This document shows, in pieces, positions 54,971 to 63,497 of a DNA stretch of 64,000 nucleotides. Position numbers and translations under genes: made by a program. Below the pieces are notes generated by a model. That model had not been told where the DNA came from. It was given only the letters and a program-made list of their open reading frames with translations, and did not search any database. Every line of letters begins with the position of its first letter. Position 1 is the first letter of the stretch. Origin of the DNA: Flavobacteriia bacterium (GTDB taxonomy: Bacteria; Bacteroidota; Bacteroidia; Flavobacteriales; Schleiferiaceae); assembly GCA_013373425.1 (NCBI GenBank), contig JABXHW010000014.1, positions 1 to 64,000 on the forward strand, given 5' to 3'.

Positions 54971-56503
54971 TTATTCCCATTCAATAGTTGCAGGTGGCTT
55001 AGAGCTGATGTCGTATACCACACGGTTCACTCCTCGTACTCTGTTGATGATTTTGTTGCTCACCTCAGCGAGGAATTCATAAGGTAAATGTACCCAATCT
55101 GCGGTCATGCCATCGGTACTTTCTACAGCTCTTAACGCAACTACTTGTTCATAAGTACGCTCATCGCCCATTACGCCTACCGACTGTACCGGTAACAAGA
55201 TTGCTCCTGCCTGCCAAACGTCGTCGTATAGACCGTGCTCTTTCAAGCCTTCGATGAAGATATGATCCACCTCTTGGAGGATGCTCACTTTTTCAGGAGT
55301 GATATCACCCAAGATACGAATAGCAAGACCCGGGCCAGGGAAAGGATGGCGACCCAACAATTCGTCGGCGATACCCAATTCCTTACCTACTCGGCGAACC
55401 TCATCTTTGAAGAGCGTGTTCATCGGCTCTACAATTTGAAGTTTCATGAAGTCGGGCAAACCACCTACGTTATGGTGACTCTTAATTGTAGCTGATGGTC
55501 CGTTTACACTCACACTTTCGATCACATCCGGATAGATGGTACCTTGAGCGAGCCACTTTACATCTTGAATATCCATCGCCTCTTCGTCGAATACTTCGAT
55601 GAACACGCGACCGATAATTTTTCTTTTCTCTTCAGGGTCTTTCTTTCCTGCGAGCTCTTTCATGAAATACTCGCTAGAATCCACACCCTTCACATTCAAG
55701 CCCATTCCTTCGTACTGCTTGAGAACGTTCTCGAATTCATTCTTACGTAGCAAGCCGTTGTTCACGAAGATACAGTGGAGCTGCTCTCCAATCGCTTCGG
55801 AGAGAAGGACAGCGGTAACTGTACTATCTACCCCTCCAGACAAGCCGAGAACCACTTTATCGTTTCCGAGCTTCGCCTTGAGCTGAGCTACAGTGTCTTC
55901 GATAAATGACGCTGGAGTCCAGTCGTTTGACGCCCCTACAATCTTCGTTACGAAATTGTCGAGGATGGTTTTGCCATCTGTACTGTGATATACTTCTGGG
56001 TGGAATTGAATTCCGTAAGTAGTTTCACCCTCAATACGGTAACCAGCTACACGAACATCTTTGGTAGATGCTTCAACATGGTAGTTTTCAGGAAGATCCA
56101 TAATGGTATCACCGTGACTCATCCATACTTGAGAGTTCATTGGAACCCCTGCGAAAAGGTCAGAACCTTCCTCAATGTAGCTCAAGTTAGCTCTACCGTA
56201 CTCGCGGTGTTTAGACTTCTCCACTTTACCACCAAAGTTCAATGCGAGGTATTGAGCACCATAGCATACTCCCAATAGTGGAAGCTTTCCTTTGATGTTG
56301 GATAGGTCGGGATGTGGCGCGTTGTGATCGAGGGTAGAATGTGGACTACCACTCAAGATAACTCCTTTAATCTCTGGCGTAAGCTCAGGGATTTTGTTGT
56401 AAGGATGAATTTCACAATAAACATTGAGTTCGCGCACTCGGCGGGCAATCAACTGAGTGTATTGCGAGCCGAAATCAAGTATGAGAATAGTATCCGGTGT
56501 CAT
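54971..56503 (-). CDS. guaA: GMP synthase (glutamine-hydrolysing)
   Basis: A 510-residue enzyme converting XMP, ATP and glutamine to GMP. The N-terminal glutaminase domain has the nucleophile Cys in GVCYGAQYL (about 79-87) and the His/Glu pair in [11 protein letters not shown] (about 163-173). The synthase domain has the ATP-pyrophosphatase P-loop [11 protein letters not shown] (about 223-233), and the C-terminal dimerisation part ends PPATIEWE, the typical end. Length matches other GuaA proteins (about 510). TACTTTTG, a full -7 box, lies just five bases before the ATG. The LysM gene follows two bases after the stop, so the two are co-transcribed. Confidence 0.97.
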   Translation of the reverse strand: MTPDTILILDFGSQYTQLIARRVRELNVYCEIHPYNKIPELTPEIKGVILSGSPHSTLDHNAPHPDLSNIKGKLPLLGVCYGAQYLALNFGGKVEKSKHREYGRANLSYIEEGSDLFAGVPMNSQVWMSHGDTIMDLPENYHVEASTKDVRVAGYRIEGETTYGIQFHPEVYHSTDGKTILDNFVTKIVGASNDWTPASFIEDTVAQLKAKLGNDKVVLGLSGGVDSTVTAVLLSEAIGEQLHCIFVNNGLLRKNEFENVLKQYEGMGLNVKGVDSSEYFMKELAGKKDPEEKRKIIGRVFIEVFDEEAMDIQDVKWLAQGTIYPDVIESVSVNGPSATIKSHHNVGGLPDFMKLQIVEPMNTLFKDEVRRVGKELGIADELLGRHPFPGPGLAIRILGDITPEKVSILQEVDHIFIEGLKEHGLYDDVWQAGAILLPVQSVGVMGDERTYEQVVALRAVESTDGMTADWVHLPYEFLAEVSNKIINRVRGVNRVVYDISSKPPATIEWE

Positions 56504-56508
56504 GCGTG

Positions 56509-56516
56509 CAAAAGTA
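56509..56516 (-). promoter_or_regulatory. -7 box five bases before guaA
   Basis: On the minus strand TACTTTTG is a full match to TAnnTTTG and is followed by CACGC and the ATG, so the mRNA may have almost no leader. Confidence 0.55.
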
Positions 56517-56606
56517 GTGCAAAGCGATGGATTACGTAGCGTTGGACAAAGTCAAACCTACGTAAATACTAACAGCATTTTGTCGATGATTTGATACCTT
56601 GCAATC

Positions 56607-57197
56607 ATGAAACGCATCATCTCTCTGTTTACATTAGCTCTCTGTGTATCCAACCTTTATGGTCAATCATTAACCGATGACCCACTCGCAAGACAAAATC
56701 TCAGCGAGTCCGAATTGTCTTTTTATCAAGATTTCCTCAACTTCTTTAACAATCAGATTCGATGTGAAGATTTCACCACCTCTGAAGCGTGTTGGACTGA
56801 ATTTTTAGATGGAATTCAAACAGGGTACGGAGAAGGCTTGGACTTTATACCCTACGAAGACGTCAAAGCCTTTTTGTCATCAAGCGACACATCGGGTTTC
56901 AAGGTTTGGCACAAATCGCCATATGTTCGGTTTGGGCAGAGTGACACTTCATACAATTACAGTATTGCTCAAAACAGTCCATTCTTTTCCCTCCTAATGC
57001 AAGCCGCTGAAGAAGATGAATATTGGCAAAAGGTGATGGAATCATACGAGAATGCAGGATCATTCGTGTTCGGTATCCGTAATTGTCTCCAAAAGCCACT
57101 ATGCAACGAACGACTTGCCGACCCAAAAATGCAAACTTTGCTGGCCTTGTACTTTGCAGGCTTTAGAATGAGAATCCATGAACAGGTAGCCTACTAA
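56607..57197 (+). CDS. Exported protein of unknown function
   Basis: A 196-residue exported protein with a signal peptide (MKRIISLFTLALCVSNLYGQ). The mature part is helical, with a number of cysteines (in RCEDFTTSEACW near 52-63 and NCLQKPLCNERL near 158-169), enough for two disulfides in the periplasm. I do not know the family. It is divergent from guaA (103 bases) and convergent with dinB, whose stop overlaps its stop by four bases. TACCTTGC lies four bases before the ATG, a weak -7 match. Confidence 0.7.
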   Translation: MKRIISLFTLALCVSNLYGQSLTDDPLARQNLSESELSFYQDFLNFFNNQIRCEDFTTSEACWTEFLDGIQTGYGEGLDFIPYEDVKAFLSSSDTSGFKVWHKSPYVRFGQSDTSYNYSIAQNSPFFSLLMQAAEEDEYWQKVMESYENAGSFVFGIRNCLQKPLCNERLADPKMQTLLALYFAGFRMRIHEQVAY

Positions 57198-58267
57198 AAC
57201 CTCAACGTCAATTGCATTTCTTCCTTGGGCTCTTCAAAGTTGGAGAGTGTTACTCCTAGTAGGCGCACCGCATAATCCGGTACTGGATCATTTAAGAGCT
57301 GCTGCGCGGTTTCCATAATGACATCGATATCTGACGTCGGTTCAGCCAGAGTGTGACTTCTCGTCTGGGTCTTAAAATCAAAGGATTTGATTTTCACGGT
57401 GATCGTTCTCCCTTTCACCTTTGCTTTTCCCAATCGGTATTCTATCCGCTCTCCCAATTTCCAGATCGCTGACATCATGGATTCAACAGAATTTAAGTCG
57501 GTGGAGAAGGTCTCCTCCACTCCCAAGCTCTTCATCGGCCTGTCCACTCGCACCTCGCTGTCTTGAATACCACGTGCAATTCGATAGTAATGCCTGCCCG
57601 TCTTGCCAAATCGTGATATGAGCAATGGCAACTCCACCGATTTCAAATCCTTTCCATTGTATACCCCCAGCTTGTGAAACTTCTCTGCTGTTTTGACACC
57701 CACCCCAAAGAAGCGTTCAATGGGCAATGTGGCTAAGAAATCATCCACCTCATCAGGCGGAATCGTCTTTTGTCCGTTGGGTTTATTGATGTCCGAAGCG
57801 ACCTTAGCCAGGAATTTATTGATACTGATACCGGCGCTCGCTCTCAAATTGGTTTCTTCCCAAATTCGCTCTCGAATCTCCTTGGCGATTAATGTAGCGG
57901 ATGGAAGTCCTTTGTGATTGGAAGTGACATCCAGATAAGCCTCATCTAAACTCAAAGGCTCAACCTTATCCGTGTATTCGTAAAATATGTCGCGGATTTG
58001 GTGACTTACCTTTCGATACTTCTCAAAATTCGGCTTAACGAATATAAGCTCCGGACAACGTCGAGCAGCAATGGAAGACGCAAGGGCAGATTTCACGCCG
58101 AACTTCCTAGCCTCATAGCTAGCGGCGGCCACTACTCCACGTTCCGCAGAGCCACCGACAGCCACAGGTTTTCCTCGCAACTCCGGATTATCCCTTTGTT
58201 CGACGCTCGCATAGAACGCGTCCATGTCCACATGGATAATCTTCCGAATGGGCCTGTTCTCTTCCAC
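57194..58267 (-). CDS. dinB: DNA polymerase IV
   Basis: A 357-residue Y-family translesion polymerase. Catalytic acidic motifs are HVDMDAFYASVEQ (about 12-24) and PLSLDEAYLDV (about 102-112); the steric and fingers regions follow (SIAARRCPELIFVKPNFEKY), then the helix-hairpin-helix (GVGVKTAEKFHKLGV, about 186-200) and little finger with ETFSTDLNS (about 250). The C-terminus has QLTLRF, a possible beta-clamp motif. The start is GTG; TACTTTTA lies four bases before it, and the gap to the divergent MFS gene is only 34 bases. In other bacteria DinB is SOS-controlled; I see no clear LexA site in the gap. Confidence 0.93.
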   Translation of the reverse strand: MEENRPIRKIIHVDMDAFYASVEQRDNPELRGKPVAVGGSAERGVVAAASYEARKFGVKSALASSIAARRCPELIFVKPNFEKYRKVSHQIRDIFYEYTDKVEPLSLDEAYLDVTSNHKGLPSATLIAKEIRERIWEETNLRASAGISINKFLAKVASDINKPNGQKTIPPDEVDDFLATLPIERFFGVGVKTAEKFHKLGVYNGKDLKSVELPLLISRFGKTGRHYYRIARGIQDSEVRVDRPMKSLGVEETFSTDLNSVESMMSAIWKLGERIEYRLGKAKVKGRTITVKIKSFDFKTQTRSHTLAEPTSDIDVIMETAQQLLNDPVPDYAVRLLGVTLSNFEEPKEEMQLTLRF

Positions 58268-58271
58268 ACCT

Positions 58272-58279
58272 TAAAAGTA
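58272..58279 (-). promoter_or_regulatory. -7-like box four bases before dinB
   Basis: On the minus strand TACTTTTA matches five of six informative positions of TAnnTTTG and is four bases from the GTG start. Confidence 0.45.
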
Positions 58280-58301
58280 CAACCGAAGTTCGTACCTTCT
58301 G

Positions 58302-59654
58302 ATGGCTAATTTCCCACACATGTCAGCACAGCAACGCGCCCTCCTGCCTATCCTCTTTATTGGGTTCATCACGTCTTTTAGTATGAGTACCATCCTCCCG
58401 TTCCTCCCCCAATTGGTGCAGGATTTCAGGGGTGGTGACTTCACCCTTGGTGATACAGGTTTACTCTTTGGTATCCTCGGCGCTTCTTATGCGCTTTTCG
58501 AAATGATTGGCGCCCCCATTCTTGGTGGTTGGAGTGATCGAATAGGCAGAAAGAAGGTGTTGCTCATTAGTCATTTTGGATCCTTTGTCGCCTGGGGGAT
58601 ATTAGCTTATGCGTTCTATGTCGATTTAGATTCTGACGTCGCGTTCACCTTGCCGGGATTTCTATCTAGCTCAGATGGTGCCCCTATTCTGGTTTCGCTT
58701 TCTCTACCCTTAACGGTAGTTCTGGGAGCGCGGGTGCTCGACGGCCTGACGGGAGGTAACGTTGCCGTGGCGAATTCTTATCTCGCGGATATTACACCAG
58801 AGGAGAACAGCTCAGACAATTTTGGTAAAATGGCCGCGGCCAGCGGATTGGGATTCATTGTTGGACCTGCACTGGCTGGAATTTTAAGTGGTACTTCCAT
58901 GGGATATGTCCTTCCAGTGTTCGCCGCAATGGGTATTACAGCTATTGGCTTGGTTGCTCTAGCCATTATGCCCGACGCCGAAAAAGTGAGAATGGAGCTG
59001 GGGTTAAAACTGGAGGATTGCCACGGAGAACACGAGCGCAAGAAGCGTAAAATCAAACTCGGACAAGCCCTTAAGATTCAGTACATCCCCATCATACTCG
59101 CGCTCTACTTCTTGGTGTATTTCGCCTTTAACCTCTTCTACACTGCATTCCCAGTACATGCTGAGCAGTCACTAGAATGGAACCCTGCGCGTATCGGCTA
59201 TTACTTTTCGGCTTTATCAAGTTTGATGATTGTAGTGCAGCTATTTGTATTACCCCGCGTGAGTAAAAAGTTCAAGCCGGTAACGCTGATTGTAGTCGGA
59301 CTTCTGATCTTATCCTTGTACTTCTACTTCGCCATAGCATCCAATATCTATATCCTCTTCTTCGCCCTCATTTTCTTCGCTGTTGGCAATGGAACCATGT
59401 GGCCTTCCTTCTTGGGATTGATGAGCCGAATAGCGGGTCCTGATATTCAAGGTGCCATTCAAGGCTTCGGGTCTAGTGCGGGTGCAGCGGCCAGCGTTCT
59501 AGGTTTACTTATGGGAGGACTTTTGTACGATTGGATTGGAGCTGAGACATTTCTTTTCACAGGCATCGGGCTAACAATCGTTGCAATTGGGAGTCTGTAT
59601 TTACGATCTGCAAAGCAGAATAAAATTCCAGAAAAAAGCGGTGATTCGGAGTAA
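58302..59654 (+). CDS. MFS transporter (TetA-like/DHA1 family)
   Basis: A 450-residue major-facilitator protein with 12 predicted membrane helices. The DHA1 motif A between helices 2 and 3 is clear as GAPILGGWSDRIGRKKVLLIS (about residues 70-90; 21 residues in all), and motif C lies in helix 5 (SGLGFIVGPALAGIL, about 184-198). The length and layout match the TCR/Tet family of drug exporters, for example tetracycline efflux, but the substrate is not known. It is divergent from dinB with only 34 bases between starts. A start at an internal Met (residue 7) is also possible. No neighbouring repressor is seen. Confidence 0.87.
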   Translation: MANFPHMSAQQRALLPILFIGFITSFSMSTILPFLPQLVQDFRGGDFTLGDTGLLFGILGASYALFEMIGAPILGGWSDRIGRKKVLLISHFGSFVAWGILAYAFYVDLDSDVAFTLPGFLSSSDGAPILVSLSLPLTVVLGARVLDGLTGGNVAVANSYLADITPEENSSDNFGKMAAASGLGFIVGPALAGILSGTSMGYVLPVFAAMGITAIGLVALAIMPDAEKVRMELGLKLEDCHGEHERKKRKIKLGQALKIQYIPIILALYFLVYFAFNLFYTAFPVHAEQSLEWNPARIGYYFSALSSLMIVVQLFVLPRVSKKFKPVTLIVVGLLILSLYFYFAIASNIYILFFALIFFAVGNGTMWPSFLGLMSRIAGPDIQGAIQGFGSSAGAAASVLGLLMGGLLYDWIGAETFLFTGIGLTIVAIGSLYLRSAKQNKIPEKSGDSE

Positions 59655-59675
59655 AAGTCGCGTACTTCGAAGACG

Positions 59676-59683
59676 TAAATTTG
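59676..59683 (+). promoter_or_regulatory. -7 box four bases before the lipoprotein at 59688
   Basis: TAAATTTG is a full match to TAnnTTTG, followed only by CTCC and the ATG at 59688. Confidence 0.55.
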
Positions 59684-59687
59684 CTCC

Positions 59688-60035
59688 ATGAAAAAGTTGA
59701 CTTTCTCCCTCTTAGCCATTGGTTTTATTGCGAGTTCTTGTAACCGTGTTGGTTTTCCCACAAAGGAGGACATGGTGGGTACTTGGATTGAACAAGATCC
59801 CTACGCCGATACGCTCATATTTCGCGGAGACAACTCACTCATACGAATGCGCTCGGGAGTAACCGACACCGTTGAGTACATCACCGATCACGAAGAAGGA
59901 CTTGTTCGTTTCTTTGACTCTGACAACCCTGCTTTCTCAGAGCGTAAATACAAGGTTCTACAGTTGGGCGGACCGGGTACAATGAGCTTGGTGAAATACC
60001 GAGGAACCGTTGATGGATACTTCGACAGACAGTAG
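59688..60035 (+). CDS. Small predicted lipoprotein
   Basis: A 115-residue lipoprotein. The signal ends in a lipobox (AIGFIASSC, Cys near residue 18). The remaining 97 residues have alternating strands beginning MVGTWIEQDPYADTLIF, the pattern of small lipocalin-like proteins, with a possible last strand LVKYRGTVDGYF. There is no catalytic motif. It lies 33 bases after the MFS gene but has its own full -7 box, four bases before the ATG, so it probably has a separate, nearly leaderless mRNA. Confidence 0.75.
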   Translation: MKKLTFSLLAIGFIASSCNRVGFPTKEDMVGTWIEQDPYADTLIFRGDNSLIRMRSGVTDTVEYITDHEEGLVRFFDSDNPAFSERKYKVLQLGGPGTMSLVKYRGTVDGYFDRQ

Positions 60036-60111
60036 TCGGCACCCTTATTTCGATTAGATTTTTAGGCTGTGATTTTTGTCACTAGGAATCGTTACTTTTA
60101 ACACTTACCCT

Positions 60112-62781
60112 ATGGACACAGCCACCGCCATTCTGACCTTGCAAATCGCACTTCTAATTGCTGCAGCGATTGCATTTGGCATTGGTGTAAATACATGGAG
60201 GTTCCGCACACTTCCAGGCGCTACCTACTTCATTCTATTGATGTTCGGAGTTGCGGTTTGGTCAATTATGGACGGAATCATGCCTTGGGCTGAAACCACC
60301 GATCTGAAAACGACCTATGCTCAACTAAGCTATATCGGTATTGTGTCCACACCGATTTTTTGGTTCAACTTCACCTATAAATATTCGGGGTCGAAGCTCT
60401 CACAGTTTAAATACTTTCGGCTCTCGCTGTATGTCATCGGTGCGATGATACTTACTCTTGCGCTTACAAATGACTGGCATGGACTGCTCTATAGATCCAC
60501 TTCATATCACTTGGGTAATTACGGATTGAACTTTGAATACGGACCGGTATTCTGGATATGGGTGAGCGTTTCTTATCTCCTACTCTTGCTTTCCACCATT
60601 TTGTTGATACGCACAGCGCTCACTTCAAGCAAGCTGTTCCAGTCGCAAATCGTATTACTCATCATTGGAGCTTTCCTCCCGTGGATTGGCAACTTCTTCT
60701 ATCTGATAGGGTGGAATATTATGGAAGGCTTCGACTTAACCCCGCTTGCTTTTGTTGGCGTGGGTGGCGTGAGTGTTTCTGTAGTCTTCCAGAAAAGAAT
60801 ATTTGAGGTCTTCCCCGTTGCCTACGCGACTTTGTTTAAGTCGATGAGCGACTCTGCGTTCCTTCTCACTCCAGACTATTCCATCATTGACGCGAACGAG
60901 AGTGGTATTGCCATGCTGAACGACGACGATTGGAAAGGTGCTCCTCTTCGCAGATATCTGGCCAACGTACCCGCTAAACAGTTCAATGAGATTGTCATTT
61001 TCCTCGACACCGTGAAGAATGATGGCATAAACAATCAAATCGAAATTTCGCTGCCCAATGAAGACGGTCATTCCGTTTGGTTGGCGATTGCAGCATCTCC
61101 CATTGAGCAACGTTTTGGAGATGGTAATAACTTACTCGTTACGCTTCGCGAAATCACACAGGTTCGTAAGAATCAGGAGCGGGTTCAACGTACCGCAAAG
61201 GAGTTAGAAAGGGTAAACGACATCGCACAGGAGCTCCTTCAGGAAGGTTCTTGGGAGCGTAAGATGAAGTACATCCTCAAGTCTGTAAAAGAGGGTTTCA
61301 ATACCACTTACTCCTTTATCTGGTCGGTGGAAGACCGCGACATCCACGTACGCTCACAGCCCAATCTGCTCGTCACGGCGGATATTCTTGATTTGATGGC
61401 GAAGATCAACCTCACGCAGAGGATTGATCAATTCAACCAAGACTTGGTGGCGGGAGAGCCCATAAAGATTTACGATGAAGAGCTTCGCACCTTCCTAATT
61501 GGGTATCCTTTTATGAAGAAACTCAATGTCTGGGGAGTGTGGACCTTCGTTTGGAAGAACTATGAACCACAAGATCAGTCACTTCAAGCCCTTAAACTAA
61601 TGGCAGACCTGCTTGGTGCCGCTATATCCAGAGAAGATTACTTCAATGAAACGATTCTTGCGAAGGAAGAAGCAATCCAAGCGAACAAGGCGAAAACAGA
61701 ATTCTTGTCGATGATGTCGCACGAGATTCGCACGCCATTGAACGCAATCATTGGAATATCGAATATCATCGACGCATCAGAGAATGAAGCTGATTTTAAG
61801 AACCACGTTTCCTCACTCCGTCACGCCTCCACACACTTAAAAAGCCTAGTAGATGATGTACTCGACTTCTCCAAAATTGAAGGTGGATTCCTTGAACTTT
61901 CGCCCCGAGAAATCCATGTAAATGATCTTGTCAAGCCAATCATCAGCTCTTATAAAGATTGGGCGGCGGAGAAAGGCATCAAACTTACTTTGGAATGGAA
62001 GGCCACCAAGAAAGCGGTCCTTCTTGTTGACCCCGTTCGTCTCACGCAAGTCCTCAACAACCTCGTCAATAACGGAATTAAATACACCCAAAACGGCGAA
62101 GTTTGCCTCTGTGTAGTTGAAATGCCGAACAATTCTCTTCGTTTCGCAGTGAAGGATACGGGCATAGGTATTTCTAAAAGCGATCAGAAGAAAATCTTTG
62201 AAGAGTTTACTCAGGCCTACATGGGCCACGATAGAGAACATTCTGGGACCGGCTTAGGGCTAAGTATCTCGACCCAGCTCGTGAAAATGATGGGTTCTGA
62301 GCTCAAAGTTTCCTCGGAACTCGGCAAGGGTTCGCAGTTCTATTTCGATTTGCAGAATGTAATTGTTCGAATCAACTCCAAATACGACGAAAAGGAGCAA
62401 GTACAGCAATCCATCATCAAAGGGAACGTCCTGATTGTTGAAGACAACAATATCAACATGGCCATCGTTCGAACACTTCTTTCTAAGTGGGGATTGAACA
62501 CGAAAGAGGCTTCGAATGGTGAAGAAGCTGTAGCTATGGCGAAGAACCACCATTTCGATCTGATCCTCATGGATCTTCAGATGCCGGTGATGGACGGATA
62601 CGAAGCCACCAAAATAATCCGAGAGAAGGATACAGACGTACATATAATTGCCCTCACTGCGAGTGCTATGATTGACACGATTGAACGGGCGCGAGAAGCG
62701 GGAATGGACGATTATATTTCAAAACCTTTCCAGCCTTTGGAACTTCAACAGAAGATTGAAACGTATATATCTTCAAAATGA
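60112..62781 (+). CDS. Hybrid sensor histidine kinase with 7TM N-terminus
   Basis: An 889-residue sensor. The N-terminal 230 residues have about seven membrane helices (7TM histidine-kinase N-terminal region); a PAS domain follows (about 240-360), then a GAF-like region (about 390-520), HisKA with phosphorylated His537 in MMSHEIRTPLNAIIG, HATPase with NLVNNGIKYT and the G1/G2 boxes DTGIGISKS and GTGLGLSIS, and a C-terminal receiver with Asp821 in LILMDLQMPVMDG. The start at 60112 is the first ATG; the longer opening begins at TTG. The stop overlaps the ATG of the B1 beta-lactamase gene by four bases (ATGA). No Hpt is fused; one is at 33400. Confidence 0.92.
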   Translation: MDTATAILTLQIALLIAAAIAFGIGVNTWRFRTLPGATYFILLMFGVAVWSIMDGIMPWAETTDLKTTYAQLSYIGIVSTPIFWFNFTYKYSGSKLSQFKYFRLSLYVIGAMILTLALTNDWHGLLYRSTSYHLGNYGLNFEYGPVFWIWVSVSYLLLLLSTILLIRTALTSSKLFQSQIVLLIIGAFLPWIGNFFYLIGWNIMEGFDLTPLAFVGVGGVSVSVVFQKRIFEVFPVAYATLFKSMSDSAFLLTPDYSIIDANESGIAMLNDDDWKGAPLRRYLANVPAKQFNEIVIFLDTVKNDGINNQIEISLPNEDGHSVWLAIAASPIEQRFGDGNNLLVTLREITQVRKNQERVQRTAKELERVNDIAQELLQEGSWERKMKYILKSVKEGFNTTYSFIWSVEDRDIHVRSQPNLLVTADILDLMAKINLTQRIDQFNQDLVAGEPIKIYDEELRTFLIGYPFMKKLNVWGVWTFVWKNYEPQDQSLQALKLMADLLGAAISREDYFNETILAKEEAIQANKAKTEFLSMMSHEIRTPLNAIIGISNIIDASENEADFKNHVSSLRHASTHLKSLVDDVLDFSKIEGGFLELSPREIHVNDLVKPIISSYKDWAAEKGIKLTLEWKATKKAVLLVDPVRLTQVLNNLVNNGIKYTQNGEVCLCVVEMPNNSLRFAVKDTGIGISKSDQKKIFEEFTQAYMGHDREHSGTGLGLSISTQLVKMMGSELKVSSELGKGSQFYFDLQNVIVRINSKYDEKEQVQQSIIKGNVLIVEDNNINMAIVRTLLSKWGLNTKEASNGEEAVAMAKNHHFDLILMDLQMPVMDGYEATKIIREKDTDVHIIALTASAMIDTIERAREAGMDDYISKPFQPLELQQKIETYISSK

Positions 62782-63497
62782 GAAACTCTCTACTACTTAT
62801 ACTCACACTGTTTGCATCCATTTGCAATGCGCAATCTGAGCGCCCAGAAATGGAGTATTACCAACTCGATTCAAGAACCACTCTCATTGTTGCTTACGAA
62901 GAAATTGGAGGCAACTGGATAGGAGCCAACTACTTAGTCATTGAAGGTGATGCTTTCTCTGTTCTCCTCGACACCCCCTGGGATGATGCGCAAACGCGAG
63001 AATTATTGGCTTGGTCGGATTCAGCATTAACCCAGCCTATTGAGTTATGCGTGATTACTCATTCGCACAACGATCGCATGGGAGGCATAGCTGCTGTTCA
63101 TGAAAAGGGAATCAATACGATCATTCACCCGCTCGCTCAAGAGATGCGCGATGAATTCCAAGCGGCCAGAGAAACCATATCCGAGGAGCGTGAGATCAAT
63201 CTGGGTGGAACCTCACTTCGGGTTATTTATCCCGGTGACGGTCACGCTCCAGGGAATTTGGTCGTTAAAATTGGTCGACATGGCTTCTATGGCGGATGTT
63301 TCATCAAAAGTGCTAACAGCCGAAGCCTTGGTAACCTTGCGGATGCCGACGTAAAAGCATGGCATGCATCACTTGAGAAAATTGCACCAGAGGTTGAAGG
63401 GACCGTTTGGATGATTCCGGGTCATGGAAGCACGGAAGAAGGTTCCTTGGAACGCACGCGCGAACTCGTACAACTTCATTTGGATGAATTGGACTAG
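62778..63497 (+). CDS. Subclass B1 metallo-beta-lactamase
   Basis: A 239-residue exported enzyme (signal MRNSLLLILTLFASICNAQ) of the metallo-beta-lactamase fold with the full B1 zinc set: His95, His97 and His156 for zinc 1, and Asp99, Cys174 and His216 for zinc 2. Motifs THSHNDRMGG, PGDGHAPGNLVV, GGCFIKS (with B1 Lys) and LGNLADAD match the family, and the spacings fit BcII within two residues. B1 enzymes break penicillins, cephalosporins and carbapenems in the periplasm. The start overlaps the kinase stop by four bases. The end overlaps the methyltransferase start by 14 bases. Substrate range is not known; a beta-lactam role is inferred from the motif set. Confidence 0.87.
   Translation: MRNSLLLILTLFASICNAQSERPEMEYYQLDSRTTLIVAYEEIGGNWIGANYLVIEGDAFSVLLDTPWDDAQTRELLAWSDSALTQPIELCVITHSHNDRMGGIAAVHEKGINTIIHPLAQEMRDEFQAARETISEEREINLGGTSLRVIYPGDGHAPGNLVVKIGRHGFYGGCFIKSANSRSLGNLADADVKAWHASLEKIAPEVEGTVWMIPGHGSTEEGSLERTRELVQLHLDELD

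Noticed and set aside
58268-58301. LexA/SOS box between dinB and the MFS gene
   Set aside because: I found no convincing palindrome in the 34 bases, and known LexA sites in Bacteroidota are not well enough conserved to claim one.
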